From: UBA5266 sp964610025
GTDB lineage: Bacteria; Bacteroidota; Bacteroidia; Bacteroidales; WCHB1-69
NCBI GenBank assembly: GCA_964610025.1
Contig: CAZSTX010000015.1
Location: 1-40,153, forward strand
Direction: 5' to 3'
Length of the DNA stretch: 40,153 bases
In this document: positions 25,132 to 32,588 of the stretch, piece after piece
Numbering within the stretch: the stretch's first letter is position 1
Layout: each line of letters begins with the position of its first letter
Notes under the pieces: model-generated
Databases searched by the model: none
Seen by the model: only the letters and a program-made list of their open reading frames with translations
Told to the model about the DNA's origin: nothing
Position numbers and translations under genes: made by a program

Positions 25132-26181
25132 ATGCGAAAGATATTTTTTTATCCAATTTCTATGTTATGGTCACTATTTATGACCATGCGTCGCAGTTTT
25201 TATAATCATAATAAGCAACAAAGAAGAGAAACCTTTCAAAAACCTATTATTTGTGTAGGCAATTTATGTATGGGAGGCTCGGGAAAAACACCGCATGTAG
25301 AATATTTGATACGTTTGTTGTCAAATAAATACCAATTAGCTGTATTGAGTAGAGGATACAAAAGAATTACCAAAGGTTTTTTGTTTGCTGATTCACTTTC
25401 TTCAAGTTCTACTATTGGCGACGAACCTTATCTTTATTATAAAAAATATCCTTCTTTAGCAGTAGCTGTATCAGAAAATAGAGTAGAAGGAGTGAGAAAA
25501 ATATATGAAAAAACGCCTGAAATAGATATTATTGTTTTAGACGATGCTTTTCAACATTTACAATTAAAAGCAGGATTAAATATTTTATTGACAGATTATT
25601 GTAGTTTGTATCCAAATGATTACGTATTTCCTTCTGGAAATTTACGAGAGTCGGTATTGGCAGCTAAAGAAGCAGATATTATTATTGTTACAAAATCACC
25701 CGTGGTTATCTCGCCTATAGATGAGCGATTGACATTAAATAAATTAAATCCATTGCCTCATCAACAAGTATTTTTCTCTTTTATAAGATATGGAAATTTA
25801 GTTCCTTTTACTACTTTAGCTAAGATGCAAATAGAAGAACCTAAAAGTGTTGTCGTATTTACAGGCATTTATAATTCTTATCCTTTAATTCAGCATTTAA
25901 AAGAAAAATATAAAGACATTCAAATATATACTTGTAAAGACCATCATCAATATACCCAAAAAGATATTATGGAAATACAACATTTGCTAAGTCGTTGTAT
26001 TTCACCTTTAAAGGCAATTGTTACAACAGAAAAAGATGCTGTTCGTTTGTTAGAAGATTCTATTAAAGAACTCGTTTTTAACATGCCTGTTTATTATGTT
26101 CCTATTGTTATCGATTTTCACGAAAAATATAAAAATGCTTTTAATAATAAAATAGAAGAATATGTTGAAAGCTATCAATGA
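25132..26181 (+). CDS. lpxK: Tetraacyldisaccharide 4'-kinase
   Basis: LpxK adds the 4'-phosphate to the lipid A precursor at the inner membrane. The protein has 349 residues. An N-terminal hydrophobic anchor region precedes the Walker A loop in GNLCMGGSGKTPHVEYL (43-59). AVLSRGYKR, GDEPYLYYKKYP and IIVLDDAFQHLQL are all characteristic. The last 20 bases overlap the purine nucleoside phosphorylase gene, implying an operon lpxK, phosphorylase, holB. Shows that the cell makes lipid A. Confidence 0.97.
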   Translation: MRKIFFYPISMLWSLFMTMRRSFYNHNKQQRRETFQKPIICVGNLCMGGSGKTPHVEYLIRLLSNKYQLAVLSRGYKRITKGFLFADSLSSSSTIGDEPYLYYKKYPSLAVAVSENRVEGVRKIYEKTPEIDIIVLDDAFQHLQLKAGLNILLTDYCSLYPNDYVFPSGNLRESVLAAKEADIIIVTKSPVVISPIDERLTLNKLNPLPHQQVFFSFIRYGNLVPFTTLAKMQIEEPKSVVVFTGIYNSYPLIQHLKEKYKDIQIYTCKDHHQYTQKDIMEIQHLLSRCISPLKAIVTTEKDAVRLLEDSIKELVFNMPVYYVPIVIDFHEKYKNAFNNKIEEYVESYQ

Positions 26182-26974
26182 TACAATTAATTACATTCGT
26201 AAAAATGTAACAATAGAAGCTAAAATTGCCATTGTTTTAGGAAGTGGATTAAATACGATTATAGACGAAATGATAATAGTAAACTGTTTAGCATACAAAG
26301 ACATTCCAAATTTTCCTGTTTCAACAGTAGAGGGACATCAAGGAAATTTGTTGTTTGGAAAATTAAATGGAGTGCCTATTATTGCTATGCAAGGAAGATT
26401 TCATTATTACGAAGGCTATGATATGAAACAAATTACATTCCCTATCAGAATAATGAAAGCTTTAGGAGTTGAAACGCTTATTTTGTCGAATGCCGCTGGA
26501 GGGTTGAATCCTCATTTTAATATTGGCGATATAATGATAATAGAAGATCATATCAATTTTTTTCCTGATAATCCATTAAAAGGGAAAAATGAAAACACAT
26601 TAGGATTGCGTTTCCCTGATATGAGTGAAGTGTATGATAAACAAATAATAAATAAAATAATATCCATTGCAAAACAGTATGAGATTGCAGTAAAAAAGGG
26701 AGTTTATATAGGTGTTCCTGGTCCAACTTATGAAACTCCTGCTGAATATAGAATGTTTTATCGTTTAGGTGGCGATAGTGTAGGAATGTCAACAGTGCCC
26801 GAAGCCATAGTAGCACGGCATGCAGGTATGAAATGTGTTGGTTTTTCAGTAATTACTGATATGTGGCGTGAGCATGAAACGCAAAAAGTATCGCATAAAA
26901 TGGTGTTAGAAGAAGCAGCTAAAGCAGAACCAATTCTTAGCATGTTGCTAAAAGTATTATTAACAAAAATTTAG
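26162..26974 (+). CDS. Purine-nucleoside phosphorylase
   Basis: This trimeric-type (PNP/MTAP family) phosphorylase of 270 residues splits purine nucleosides with phosphate for salvage. Motifs are VLGSGLN, VEGHQGNLLFG, MQGRFHYYEGY, ILSNAAGGLNPHF, GPTYETPAEYRMF and GDSVGMSTVPEAIVARH. The start overlaps the end of lpxK by 20 bases. No other in-frame ATG lies near, so the overlap seems real and suggests translational coupling. The lpxK-phosphorylase order is common in Bacteroidales. Confidence 0.96.
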   Translation: MLKAINDTINYIRKNVTIEAKIAIVLGSGLNTIIDEMIIVNCLAYKDIPNFPVSTVEGHQGNLLFGKLNGVPIIAMQGRFHYYEGYDMKQITFPIRIMKALGVETLILSNAAGGLNPHFNIGDIMIIEDHINFFPDNPLKGKNENTLGLRFPDMSEVYDKQIINKIISIAKQYEIAVKKGVYIGVPGPTYETPAEYRMFYRLGGDSVGMSTVPEAIVARHAGMKCVGFSVITDMWREHETQKVSHKMVLEEAAKAEPILSMLLKVLLTKI

Positions 26975-26984
26975 AATATTAACT

Positions 26985-28151
26985 ATGCTTTTTTCTGATG
27001 TATATGTTAGTGATGATATTAAAAATAAATTACGTCTTACTGTAAAAAATTATAGAGTAAGCCATACCCAATTATTTTTAGGTGTAGAAGGAACGCATCT
27101 ACTTGCTTTAGCTATAGCATATGCACAATATATTAATTGTCATAATCGTACAGAAAAAGACTCTTGTGGCAAATGTAATTCTTGTGTGCAGTATCAACAT
27201 TTGGCGCATCCCGATTTGCATTTTTATTTTCCTAATGGAAAAGATGGGAAATCAGATTCGACAAGTGCTGAATTTTATAGTGAATGGCGAGAACTTTTAT
27301 TAGAAACAAATGCTTTGTTTGACGAGCAAGATTGGTGCGAAAAAATCAATGTAGAAAAAAAACAAATTATCATCAATATGAATGATGTAAAAGATATTCT
27401 TTATAAAGCATCATTAAAACCATACGAATCAGAATATAAGGTGTTTATAATATGGATGGCTGATAAGTTGCGTCAAGATGGCGCTTCGCGTTTGCTGAAA
27501 ACATTAGAAGAACCCGATGGAAAAACACTTTTTTTATTATTAACAGATAAGCAAGAAAAAATACTCGATACTATTCTTTCTCGCTCCCAGTTAGTTAAGG
27601 TAAATAAACTTTCTAATAGTGATTTGATGGATGTATTGATAAAAAATAAAAAATATGATACAGAAACAGCAAGAAAAATTGCTTTTCATTCAGAAAACAA
27701 CCTCATAACAGCATTTAATTATAATATAGATGAAGATAATGAAAATGAAAATTTAGAAATTTTATTACAATTAATGCGCTTGGCTTATTTGCTATCAAAA
27801 CAATCTTCTAAATTTGATTTTAGTCAATTAACGAGTTTTATTGAAATGATAGATGATTTTGGGCGTGAACGCCTAAAAGATTTTTTTCGATATACTATTT
27901 CTTTTGTCAGAAAATGTATCATGTGGAACTATGGGTTAGATAATATATTAAAATACAGCCCCGAAGAGAAAAAAAATATCCTTAATTTTCAAAATTATAT
28001 CAATCCTTCTGTCGGGCAGATTTATTATAAATATTTTAATGAAGCAATTCAACATGTAGAAATAAATGCAAATAAAAAAATATTAATTACTGATTTATTA
28101 TTGAAGATTTCCGAAAAATTGATTTTAGTTGAAAAAGAAAAAAAAATGTAG
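26985..28151 (+). CDS. holB: DNA polymerase III subunit delta'
   Basis: This is the clamp-loader subunit partnering DnaX, 388 residues. The N-terminal AAA+-like fold has LFLGVEGTHLLALAIAYAQYI, a degenerate P-loop as expected for delta'. A zinc module CGKCNSC, then VFIIWMADKLRQDGASRLLKTLEEPDGKTLFLLLT and TILSRSQLV follow, closely parallel to DnaX. The collar domain follows to the C-terminus. It lies ten bases after the phosphorylase gene. Confidence 0.93.
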   Translation: MLFSDVYVSDDIKNKLRLTVKNYRVSHTQLFLGVEGTHLLALAIAYAQYINCHNRTEKDSCGKCNSCVQYQHLAHPDLHFYFPNGKDGKSDSTSAEFYSEWRELLLETNALFDEQDWCEKINVEKKQIIINMNDVKDILYKASLKPYESEYKVFIIWMADKLRQDGASRLLKTLEEPDGKTLFLLLTDKQEKILDTILSRSQLVKVNKLSNSDLMDVLIKNKKYDTETARKIAFHSENNLITAFNYNIDEDNENENLEILLQLMRLAYLLSKQSSKFDFSQLTSFIEMIDDFGRERLKDFFRYTISFVRKCIMWNYGLDNILKYSPEEKKNILNFQNYINPSVGQIYYKYFNEAIQHVEINANKKILITDLLLKISEKLILVEKEKKM

Positions 28152-28202
28152 TATTTATATTGATTGAAATCTAATATAATAATATTGTATTAAAAAAAAT
28201 GC

Positions 28203-28210
28203 TATTTTTG
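28203..28210 (+). promoter_or_regulatory. -7 promoter element of the envelope trio
   Basis: TATTTTTG matches TAnnTTTG and gives a long leader of about 75 bases before the ATG at 28292. No well-spaced -33 box. Confidence 0.45.
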
Positions 28211-28291
28211 TTCCATGTTTTTATTATATGTTAATATACCTCGCATATTTTAAAAATACGAAAAAATAAAACAACAACAAGAGGTATTGAA

Positions 28292-28933
28292 ATGATTATG
28301 AGATATATCTTTGTATTAATAATAAGTTTTTTACTCACTTTAAATTTACAGCTTCGTGCAGAAAATGATTTTTTATTAAAAGAGTCTATTTATAAAAATT
28401 ATACGGCATTGGCTAAAGAACAATTGTTTTTGTTTGGTTATAACGTAAGTTTTCCATTAGTAAAAAATCATTTATTAATTAATCCTTGCGAGTTGTATTT
28501 TGGAGTAGTTGCTAAAGCAGGATTTTATGGAAAACTAAAAACCAATTTTAATTTTAAATCAGGATATAAAAACTTACTGACATTTAACAGTGAGTTTTAT
28601 GACATAGAAAACACAAAACATCAGCGTTATGGAGCATTGGTAGGAGTATTTATGCGAGTGGCTGATCCTGTGTTTTTTAATTTTGGAATTGGTTATGGAT
28701 TAAGAAAACAACTCATTGATGTTAATTCTTATAAAGATGAAGTAGGAGCGTATAGCGAAAAATATTATTATAATCGCTACAATTCAATAGAGTTAGAAGC
28801 TGGTGTAATTGTTAAAATACAAATGATAACTATTTCAGTAGGCGCTGCTATTTTACCTATAGGCCATACAAAACCTTATTTTGAAATTAGTTCAGGAGTA
28901 GGAGTTGCTTTAAGTAATGATAAAATAAAATAA
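28292..28933 (+). CDS. Hypothetical secreted protein, probable outer-membrane beta-barrel
   Basis: I do not recognise this 213-residue protein. It has a signal peptide (about 1-24, ending LQLRAEN) and then alternating amphipathic stretches rich in Tyr, Phe and Gly (LYFGVVAKAGFYGKL; GALVGVFMRVADPVFFNFGIGYG; SIELEAGVIVKI; KPYFEISSGVGVAL). That pattern suggests a small beta-barrel of eight or so strands. GAGG-like sequence GAGG at 28281-28284 is a plausible ribosome site. A second ATG at 28298 is also possible. It ends two bases before the following lipoprotein gene, so the two are cotranscribed. Confidence 0.7.
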   Translation: MIMRYIFVLIISFLLTLNLQLRAENDFLLKESIYKNYTALAKEQLFLFGYNVSFPLVKNHLLINPCELYFGVVAKAGFYGKLKTNFNFKSGYKNLLTFNSEFYDIENTKHQRYGALVGVFMRVADPVFFNFGIGYGLRKQLIDVNSYKDEVGAYSEKYYYNRYNSIELEAGVIVKIQMITISVGAAILPIGHTKPYFEISSGVGVALSNDKIK

Positions 28934-28935
28934 AA

Positions 28936-29517
28936 ATGATAAAAAAAATAATAGTATTTTCAATTGGGTTATTTTCAATAATTTTTATGTCTTGTATTAA
29001 AGATATAGAAAAAACGACAGAGTACCCTTATAAGATAGGCGATATTTATTCTGAAAATGGAACTATTGGGATTGTTTATAAAGTAACAGAAGGTGGATTG
29101 CATGGTATGATAGTTTCAATCAATGAGTTTGAAGGTGAATGGGGTGATACCATTATTGTCAATGCATTTGATACAATTAATGGATTGAAGAATATGGAAA
29201 TAATAAAAAGACAAATTGATTGGGAGAAGAAATATCCTGCTTTTTATTGGTGCGATAGTAAAAATAAAGACGGAATATCAGGTTGGTATTTGCCTGCTAA
29301 AAATGAATTAACTGAAATATTAATGCAAAGAAGAGAAATCAACGAAGTGCTTGTTACCATAGGTGCCATGTCTATGTACGGAAAAAATTATTGGTCTTCA
29401 ACAGAATATGGTTTGTATGAAGCCTATCATGGTGATTTTATAAGTGGTGAGATGAAATTTTATGCGATGAAAATAAATAAAAAATCAATATATGCACGAG
29501 CTGTGAAAAATTTTTAA
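28936..29517 (+). CDS. Lipoprotein with DUF1566/Lcl-like domain
   Basis: This 193-residue protein is a predicted lipoprotein with lipobox IIFMSC (Cys 20). The C-terminal half has GISGWYLPAKNELTEIL, KNYWSSTEYG and YARAVKNF. This is the pattern of DUF1566/Lcl-type domains found in many Bacteroidetes surface proteins, distantly like SUMF1 folds. The role is unknown. It is the second gene after the putative barrel. Confidence 0.78.
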   Translation: MIKKIIVFSIGLFSIIFMSCIKDIEKTTEYPYKIGDIYSENGTIGIVYKVTEGGLHGMIVSINEFEGEWGDTIIVNAFDTINGLKNMEIIKRQIDWEKKYPAFYWCDSKNKDGISGWYLPAKNELTEILMQRREINEVLVTIGAMSMYGKNYWSSTEYGLYEAYHGDFISGEMKFYAMKINKKSIYARAVKNF

Positions 29518-29546
29518 AAAAAAAATAATTATAATAAAAAAATATG

Positions 29547-29554
29547 TACATTTG
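29547..29554 (+). promoter_or_regulatory. -7 promoter element of the lipoprotein at 29587
   Basis: TACATTTG matches TAnnTTTG, 32 bases before the ATG at 29587. No -33 box. This suggests the third envelope gene can be transcribed separately. Confidence 0.5.
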
Positions 29555-29586
29555 CAAAAAAAAATATTAATTAAAAAAAACAAGAA

Positions 29587-30453
29587 ATGAAAAAATTAAT
29601 TGCCTTAACAACAACAGTAATGGTTTTTGCCATTTTTATGACATCTTGTCAAAAAGAAGGGGTATATAACCCAAAGAAAAAAATCGAAAAAATTTATGGT
29701 ATTTATGAAGGAATAAAAGAATTAGAAGAAACATGGACGTGGGAAAAGGACCTTTTAACGAGAGTAACCTATGGAAGAGGTTTTGATTATGATTCGTATG
29801 AATACAATAAAAAACAACTCTCTAAAATAATTTCCTATGAAGATGATATAGAAGGAAGTTCTTTTGTTTTTACCTATGAGAAATCTAAATTATTAAAAAT
29901 AGAAGAGTTTTACGATGGAAAACTTCAACAAGTTATTAATGTAGAACACGATGGTAAGAAAATTGTGAAATTAATAATAAATGATATCAATGATAACATT
30001 GCTTATAAAAGTGCAAGATCTCAAAAAACTTTTAAGACTATTATGCGCAACTTTGTTCCTCAACCTATTATTGATAAAATGATAGAAAATGCATTGCATA
30101 AAGCGAATGATTATAAGTCTGTTATTGAATTTGTTTATGATGGTGATAATGTAATAAAAACGACAATGAAAGACATGGAAGTAGAGGTGTCAATTATCAA
30201 CACCTACGACAACTATTTAAATCCATTTTATAATAATTTCTTTTATGGAGGAGAAAGTGGAAGTGCTGGTGCATTTTCTAAAAACAATCCATTAACCGCA
30301 TCAATGACAACTATAATTGATGGAGAAAAAATGTCTATAAATGGCTCTTATACTTATGTGTATGATGGAAAATTTCCTACAGAAGTAACTTATTCGTATA
30401 AATATTTTACATATGAGTTTAAGTCTATGAGCTCGTATGAATATTTAAAATAA
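29587..30453 (+). CDS. Hypothetical lipoprotein with YD-like repeats (DUF4595-like)
   Basis: This 288-residue protein has a lipobox IFMTSC (Cys 21), so it is probably anchored to the outer membrane or inner membrane. The body has repeated short beta units of the type WEKDLLTRVTYGRGFDYD, YEYNKKQLSKIISYE and FVFTYEKSKLLKIEEFYDGK. This pattern resembles DUF4595-like lipoproteins of Bacteroidetes. The function is unknown. It is followed by a strong terminator. Confidence 0.72.
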   Translation: MKKLIALTTTVMVFAIFMTSCQKEGVYNPKKKIEKIYGIYEGIKELEETWTWEKDLLTRVTYGRGFDYDSYEYNKKQLSKIISYEDDIEGSSFVFTYEKSKLLKIEEFYDGKLQQVINVEHDGKKIVKLIINDINDNIAYKSARSQKTFKTIMRNFVPQPIIDKMIENALHKANDYKSVIEFVYDGDNVIKTTMKDMEVEVSIINTYDNYLNPFYNNFFYGGESGSAGAFSKNNPLTASMTTIIDGEKMSINGSYTYVYDGKFPTEVTYSYKYFTYEFKSMSSYEYLK

Positions 30454-30471
30454 TAATGCGAATGCAATTAT

Positions 30472-30506
30472 TAAAAAAAAGGAACTGTAACAGTTCCTTT
30501 TTTTTT
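30472..30506. terminator. Strong bidirectional intrinsic terminator
   Basis: GGAACTG (30481-30487) and CAGTTCC (30491-30497) pair around a TAA loop, extended by an A run on one side and nine T residues on the other. It separates the convergent lipoprotein gene and rplT and could stop transcription in both directions. Confidence 0.88.
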
Positions 30507-30533
30507 GATTTCAAACAAAATACTTAAAAAAAA

Positions 30534-30881
30534 TTATTTTTTTACTAAATCTACAATGGCTTTAAATGCCTGCGGATGATTCATTGCTAAGTCGGCAAGT
30601 ACTTTACGATTTAATTCTATTTCTTTTTTATGTAAATTTCCAATAAAAGTAGAATATGACATTCCGTGTTGTCTTGCTGCTGCATTGATACGCATTATCC
30701 ATAAACTCCTAAAATTACGTTTTTTCTGTCTTCTATCGCGATAGGCATAAAGTTGTCCTTTTTCCCATGTGTTAATTGCGACAGTCCACACATTTTTACG
30801 TCTTCCGAAGTATCCTTTGGTTAATTTAAGAATTTTTTTTCTTCTTGCTTTTGAAGCTACATGATTTACTGCTCTTGGCAT
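30534..30881 (-). CDS. rplT: 50S ribosomal protein L20
   Basis: L20 binds 23S rRNA early in assembly of the large subunit. The protein has 115 residues and typical sequence: MPRAVNHVASKARRKKILKL, GYFGRRKNVW, YRDRRQKKRNFRSLWIMRIN and GMSYSTFI. It is the last gene of infC-rpmI-rplT. The 81 bases before it contain a GC-richer structured stretch, possibly for control by L20 itself. Confidence 0.98.
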   Translation of the reverse strand: MPRAVNHVASKARRKKILKLTKGYFGRRKNVWTVAINTWEKGQLYAYRDRRQKKRNFRSLWIMRINAAARQHGMSYSTFIGNLHKKEIELNRKVLADLAMNHPQAFKAIVDLVKK

Positions 30882-30905
30882 GTTTTATTTCCTTTCTTTT
30901 TTTTA

Positions 30906-30942
30906 CGTCAGCGCCGATAAATCGAACTTTAGATGCTGATGG
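30906..30942 (-). promoter_or_regulatory. Structured leader between rpmI and rplT
   Basis: In an otherwise AT-only spacer this stretch is G+C-rich. In the mRNA, TCAGC (30939-30935) can pair with GCTGA (30912-30908). An inner small hairpin TCGA/TCGG with loop TTTA is also possible. L20 is known to repress its own operon in other bacteria by binding mRNA, so a similar role is plausible but unproven. Confidence 0.4.
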
Positions 30943-30962
30943 TAAATTAATACTTTATTTAA

Positions 30963-31157
30963 TTAACAATTTAACATTTGTTTTACTGCTTTTACGTCTG
31001 CTTTGTCAACAATTGCCGTATAACCTAAATTACGTTTACGTTTTTTTGATTTTTTAGTCAAAATGTGACTTTTATAGGCATGTTTCCTTTTGATTTTACC
31101 AGTGCCTGTCAAAGAAAATCTTTTTTTTGCACTTGATTTTGTTTTTAATTTTGACAT
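30963..31157 (-). CDS. rpmI: 50S ribosomal protein L35
   Basis: This small basic protein of the large ribosomal subunit has 64 residues: MSKLKTKSSAKKRFSLTGTG, KIKRKHAYKSHILTKKSKKRKRN and VKQMLNC at the end. It is the middle gene of infC-rpmI-rplT, 44 bases after infC. Confidence 0.97.
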   Translation of the reverse strand: MSKLKTKSSAKKRFSLTGTGKIKRKHAYKSHILTKKSKKRKRNLGYTAIVDKADVKAVKQMLNC

Positions 31158-31201
31158 TTTCTTTAATTTAATAGTTGTTTATAATGTTTAAAATCAATTT
31201 C

Positions 31202-31717
31202 TTATTTCTTAATAGGAGAAAGCATAAGTATCATACGTTTCCCTTCTAAACGAGGTGCTTGATCTACTTTTGCATAGTCTTCACATGCTTCGGCAAAACG
31301 AGCTAAAACCTCTTCGCCTTTCTCTTTGTACATGATAGTGCGTCCTCTAAAAAAAACATCTACTTTTACTTTGTTCCCTTCTTTTAAAAATTCAATAGCA
31401 TGTTTTACTTTAAAATTAAAATCATGATCATCAGTATTAGGACCTAAACGAATTTCTTTAACAGTTACTTTTGCTGTTTTAGCTTTAATATCTTTTTGTT
31501 TTTTCTTCAAGTTATAAAGTAGTTTTTGATAATCAGTTACTTTGCAAACAGGTGGGTTTGCATTGGGTGATATCTCTACTAAATCTAAATCTAAATTGTT
31601 AGCAATTTCTAAAGCTTCTTTTAGTGAAACAATTTTAGCTGTACCGTCTTCTAATATAACTCGTACAACCAAAGATGTTATTTCCTTATTTACTTTGTGT
31701 AGTTGTTCTTTATTCAT
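31202..31717 (-). CDS. infC: Translation initiation factor IF-3
   Basis: IF-3 binds the 30S subunit, prevents premature 50S joining and checks the start codon. The protein has 171 residues. The N-domain includes VNKEITSLVVRVILEDGT and ALEIANNLDLDLVEISPNA, followed by NPPVCKVTDYQKLLYNLKKKQ. The C-domain includes VKEIRLGPNTDDHDFNFK, KVKVDVFFRGRTI and the end region RLEGKRMILMLSP. It begins with a normal ATG, unlike the rare AUU start of enterobacteria. First gene of its operon. Confidence 0.97.
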   Translation of the reverse strand: MNKEQLHKVNKEITSLVVRVILEDGTAKIVSLKEALEIANNLDLDLVEISPNANPPVCKVTDYQKLLYNLKKKQKDIKAKTAKVTVKEIRLGPNTDDHDFNFKVKHAIEFLKEGNKVKVDVFFRGRTIMYKEKGEEVLARFAEACEDYAKVDQAPRLEGKRMILMLSPIKK

Positions 31718-31811
31718 AAAAGATTTACTTACGTTTTGTTTTGTATTTTTAAAATTTAAATTTATAATACCTATCTCCTATCTTTAGTTAAAACTAATAA
31801 AAATTAATTTA

Positions 31812-31819
31812 CAAAAATA
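31812..31819 (-). promoter_or_regulatory. -7 promoter element of infC-rpmI-rplT
   Basis: On the minus strand TATTTTTG matches TAnnTTTG, about 95 bases before the infC ATG, leaving room for a regulatory leader. No -33 box. Confidence 0.5.
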
Positions 31820-32010
31820 CAAAATTTATTTTTATTAAAATTGTTTCTATATTAAAAAAAAAACTTTTCTATTAATGAATCATTAATTTACAATTGATTT
31901 AATGTTAGATGATTATATTTTTTTGTTGCTAAATATTGCGTCTATGCTGAAATGTTTTTATAAAAAGACACAAAAAAAAAAGAATATTTTAGAACAATTA
32001 CGCTGTTTTT

Positions 32011-32041
32011 TTTGATAATAGCTTAAAATTTTATACTTTTG
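32011..32041 (+). promoter_or_regulatory. Consensus Bacteroidetes promoter of kdsC
   Basis: TTTG (32011-32014), a spacer of exactly 19 bases and TACTTTTG (32034-32041) form the best match to the phylum consensus in the window. Transcription should start near 32048, 17 bases before the kdsC ATG. Confidence 0.82.
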
Positions 32042-32064
32042 CAAAATTATAGAAATAAATAAGT

Positions 32065-32586
32065 ATGATAACATATAAAGAAAAATTAAAACATATTACT
32101 ACTTTCATTTTTGACTTTGATGGAGTGTTAAGTGATGGGAAAATATGGGTTAGCAGCGATGGAGAGCAAATCAGAAATACTAATGTAAAAGACGGCTATG
32201 CCATACAGTATGCACTAAAACATGGTTTTAAAGTTTGTATTATATCAGGTGGTTATTCCGAAGGAATGAAAAGGCGTTATGATGTTTTTGAAGGTATGGA
32301 TATTTTTTTGAAAATAGCTAACAAAATTGAAACTTACAATGAATATGTTAAAAAAAACAATTTGTCTTCTCATGAGATATTGTTTATGGGCGATGATATA
32401 CCTGATTATCACGCAATGAAATTAGCAGGAGTAAAAGCATGTCCTTGTGATGCTGCTATTGAGATACAAGAAATATCAGATTATATATCTTCTTACAAAG
32501 GAGGTGAAGGCTGTGTGAGAGATGTAATTGAACATACTATGCGTTTACAAGGTAAATGGTTTCAAAATGGGGCAAGTGTTTGGTAA
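32065..32586 (+). CDS. kdsC: 3-deoxy-D-manno-octulosonate 8-phosphate phosphatase (KdsC-type HAD)
   Basis: KdsC removes phosphate from Kdo-8-P in lipopolysaccharide core synthesis. It is a 173-residue HAD protein without cap domain. Motif I is FDFDGVLSDG (nucleophile Asp 17, acid Asp 19), motif II lies in CIISGGYSEGMKRRY, and motif IV is FMGDDIPDYHAMKLAG. The C-terminal GGEGCVRDVIEHTMRLQGKW segment is typical of KdsC. It starts soon after a consensus promoter and is followed after two bases by a peptide-binding lipoprotein. With LpxK it shows Kdo-lipid A synthesis. Confidence 0.94.
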   Translation: MITYKEKLKHITTFIFDFDGVLSDGKIWVSSDGEQIRNTNVKDGYAIQYALKHGFKVCIISGGYSEGMKRRYDVFEGMDIFLKIANKIETYNEYVKKNNLSSHEILFMGDDIPDYHAMKLAGVKACPCDAAIEIQEISDYISSYKGGEGCVRDVIEHTMRLQGKWFQNGASVW

Positions 32587-32588
32587 TC

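Larger units (their letters stand above)
31718..32064. other. Intergenic region between infC and kdsC
   Basis: This divergent spacer has no credible reading frame. It contains the infC -7 element (31812-31819, minus) with a leader of about 90 bases and the kdsC promoter (32011-32041, plus). The 150 bases between them are AT-rich, with nothing recognisable. Confidence 0.7.

Noticed and set aside
30906..30942. Possible tRNA in the GC-richer island before rplT
   Set aside because: Too short for a tRNA, with no cloverleaf, anticodon arm or TTCGA-type T arm in proper order.
32556..32588. Start of the peptide-binding lipoprotein inside kdsC
   Set aside because: It would place eleven residues before a perfect signal peptide; the ATG at 32589 fits the lipobox distance.
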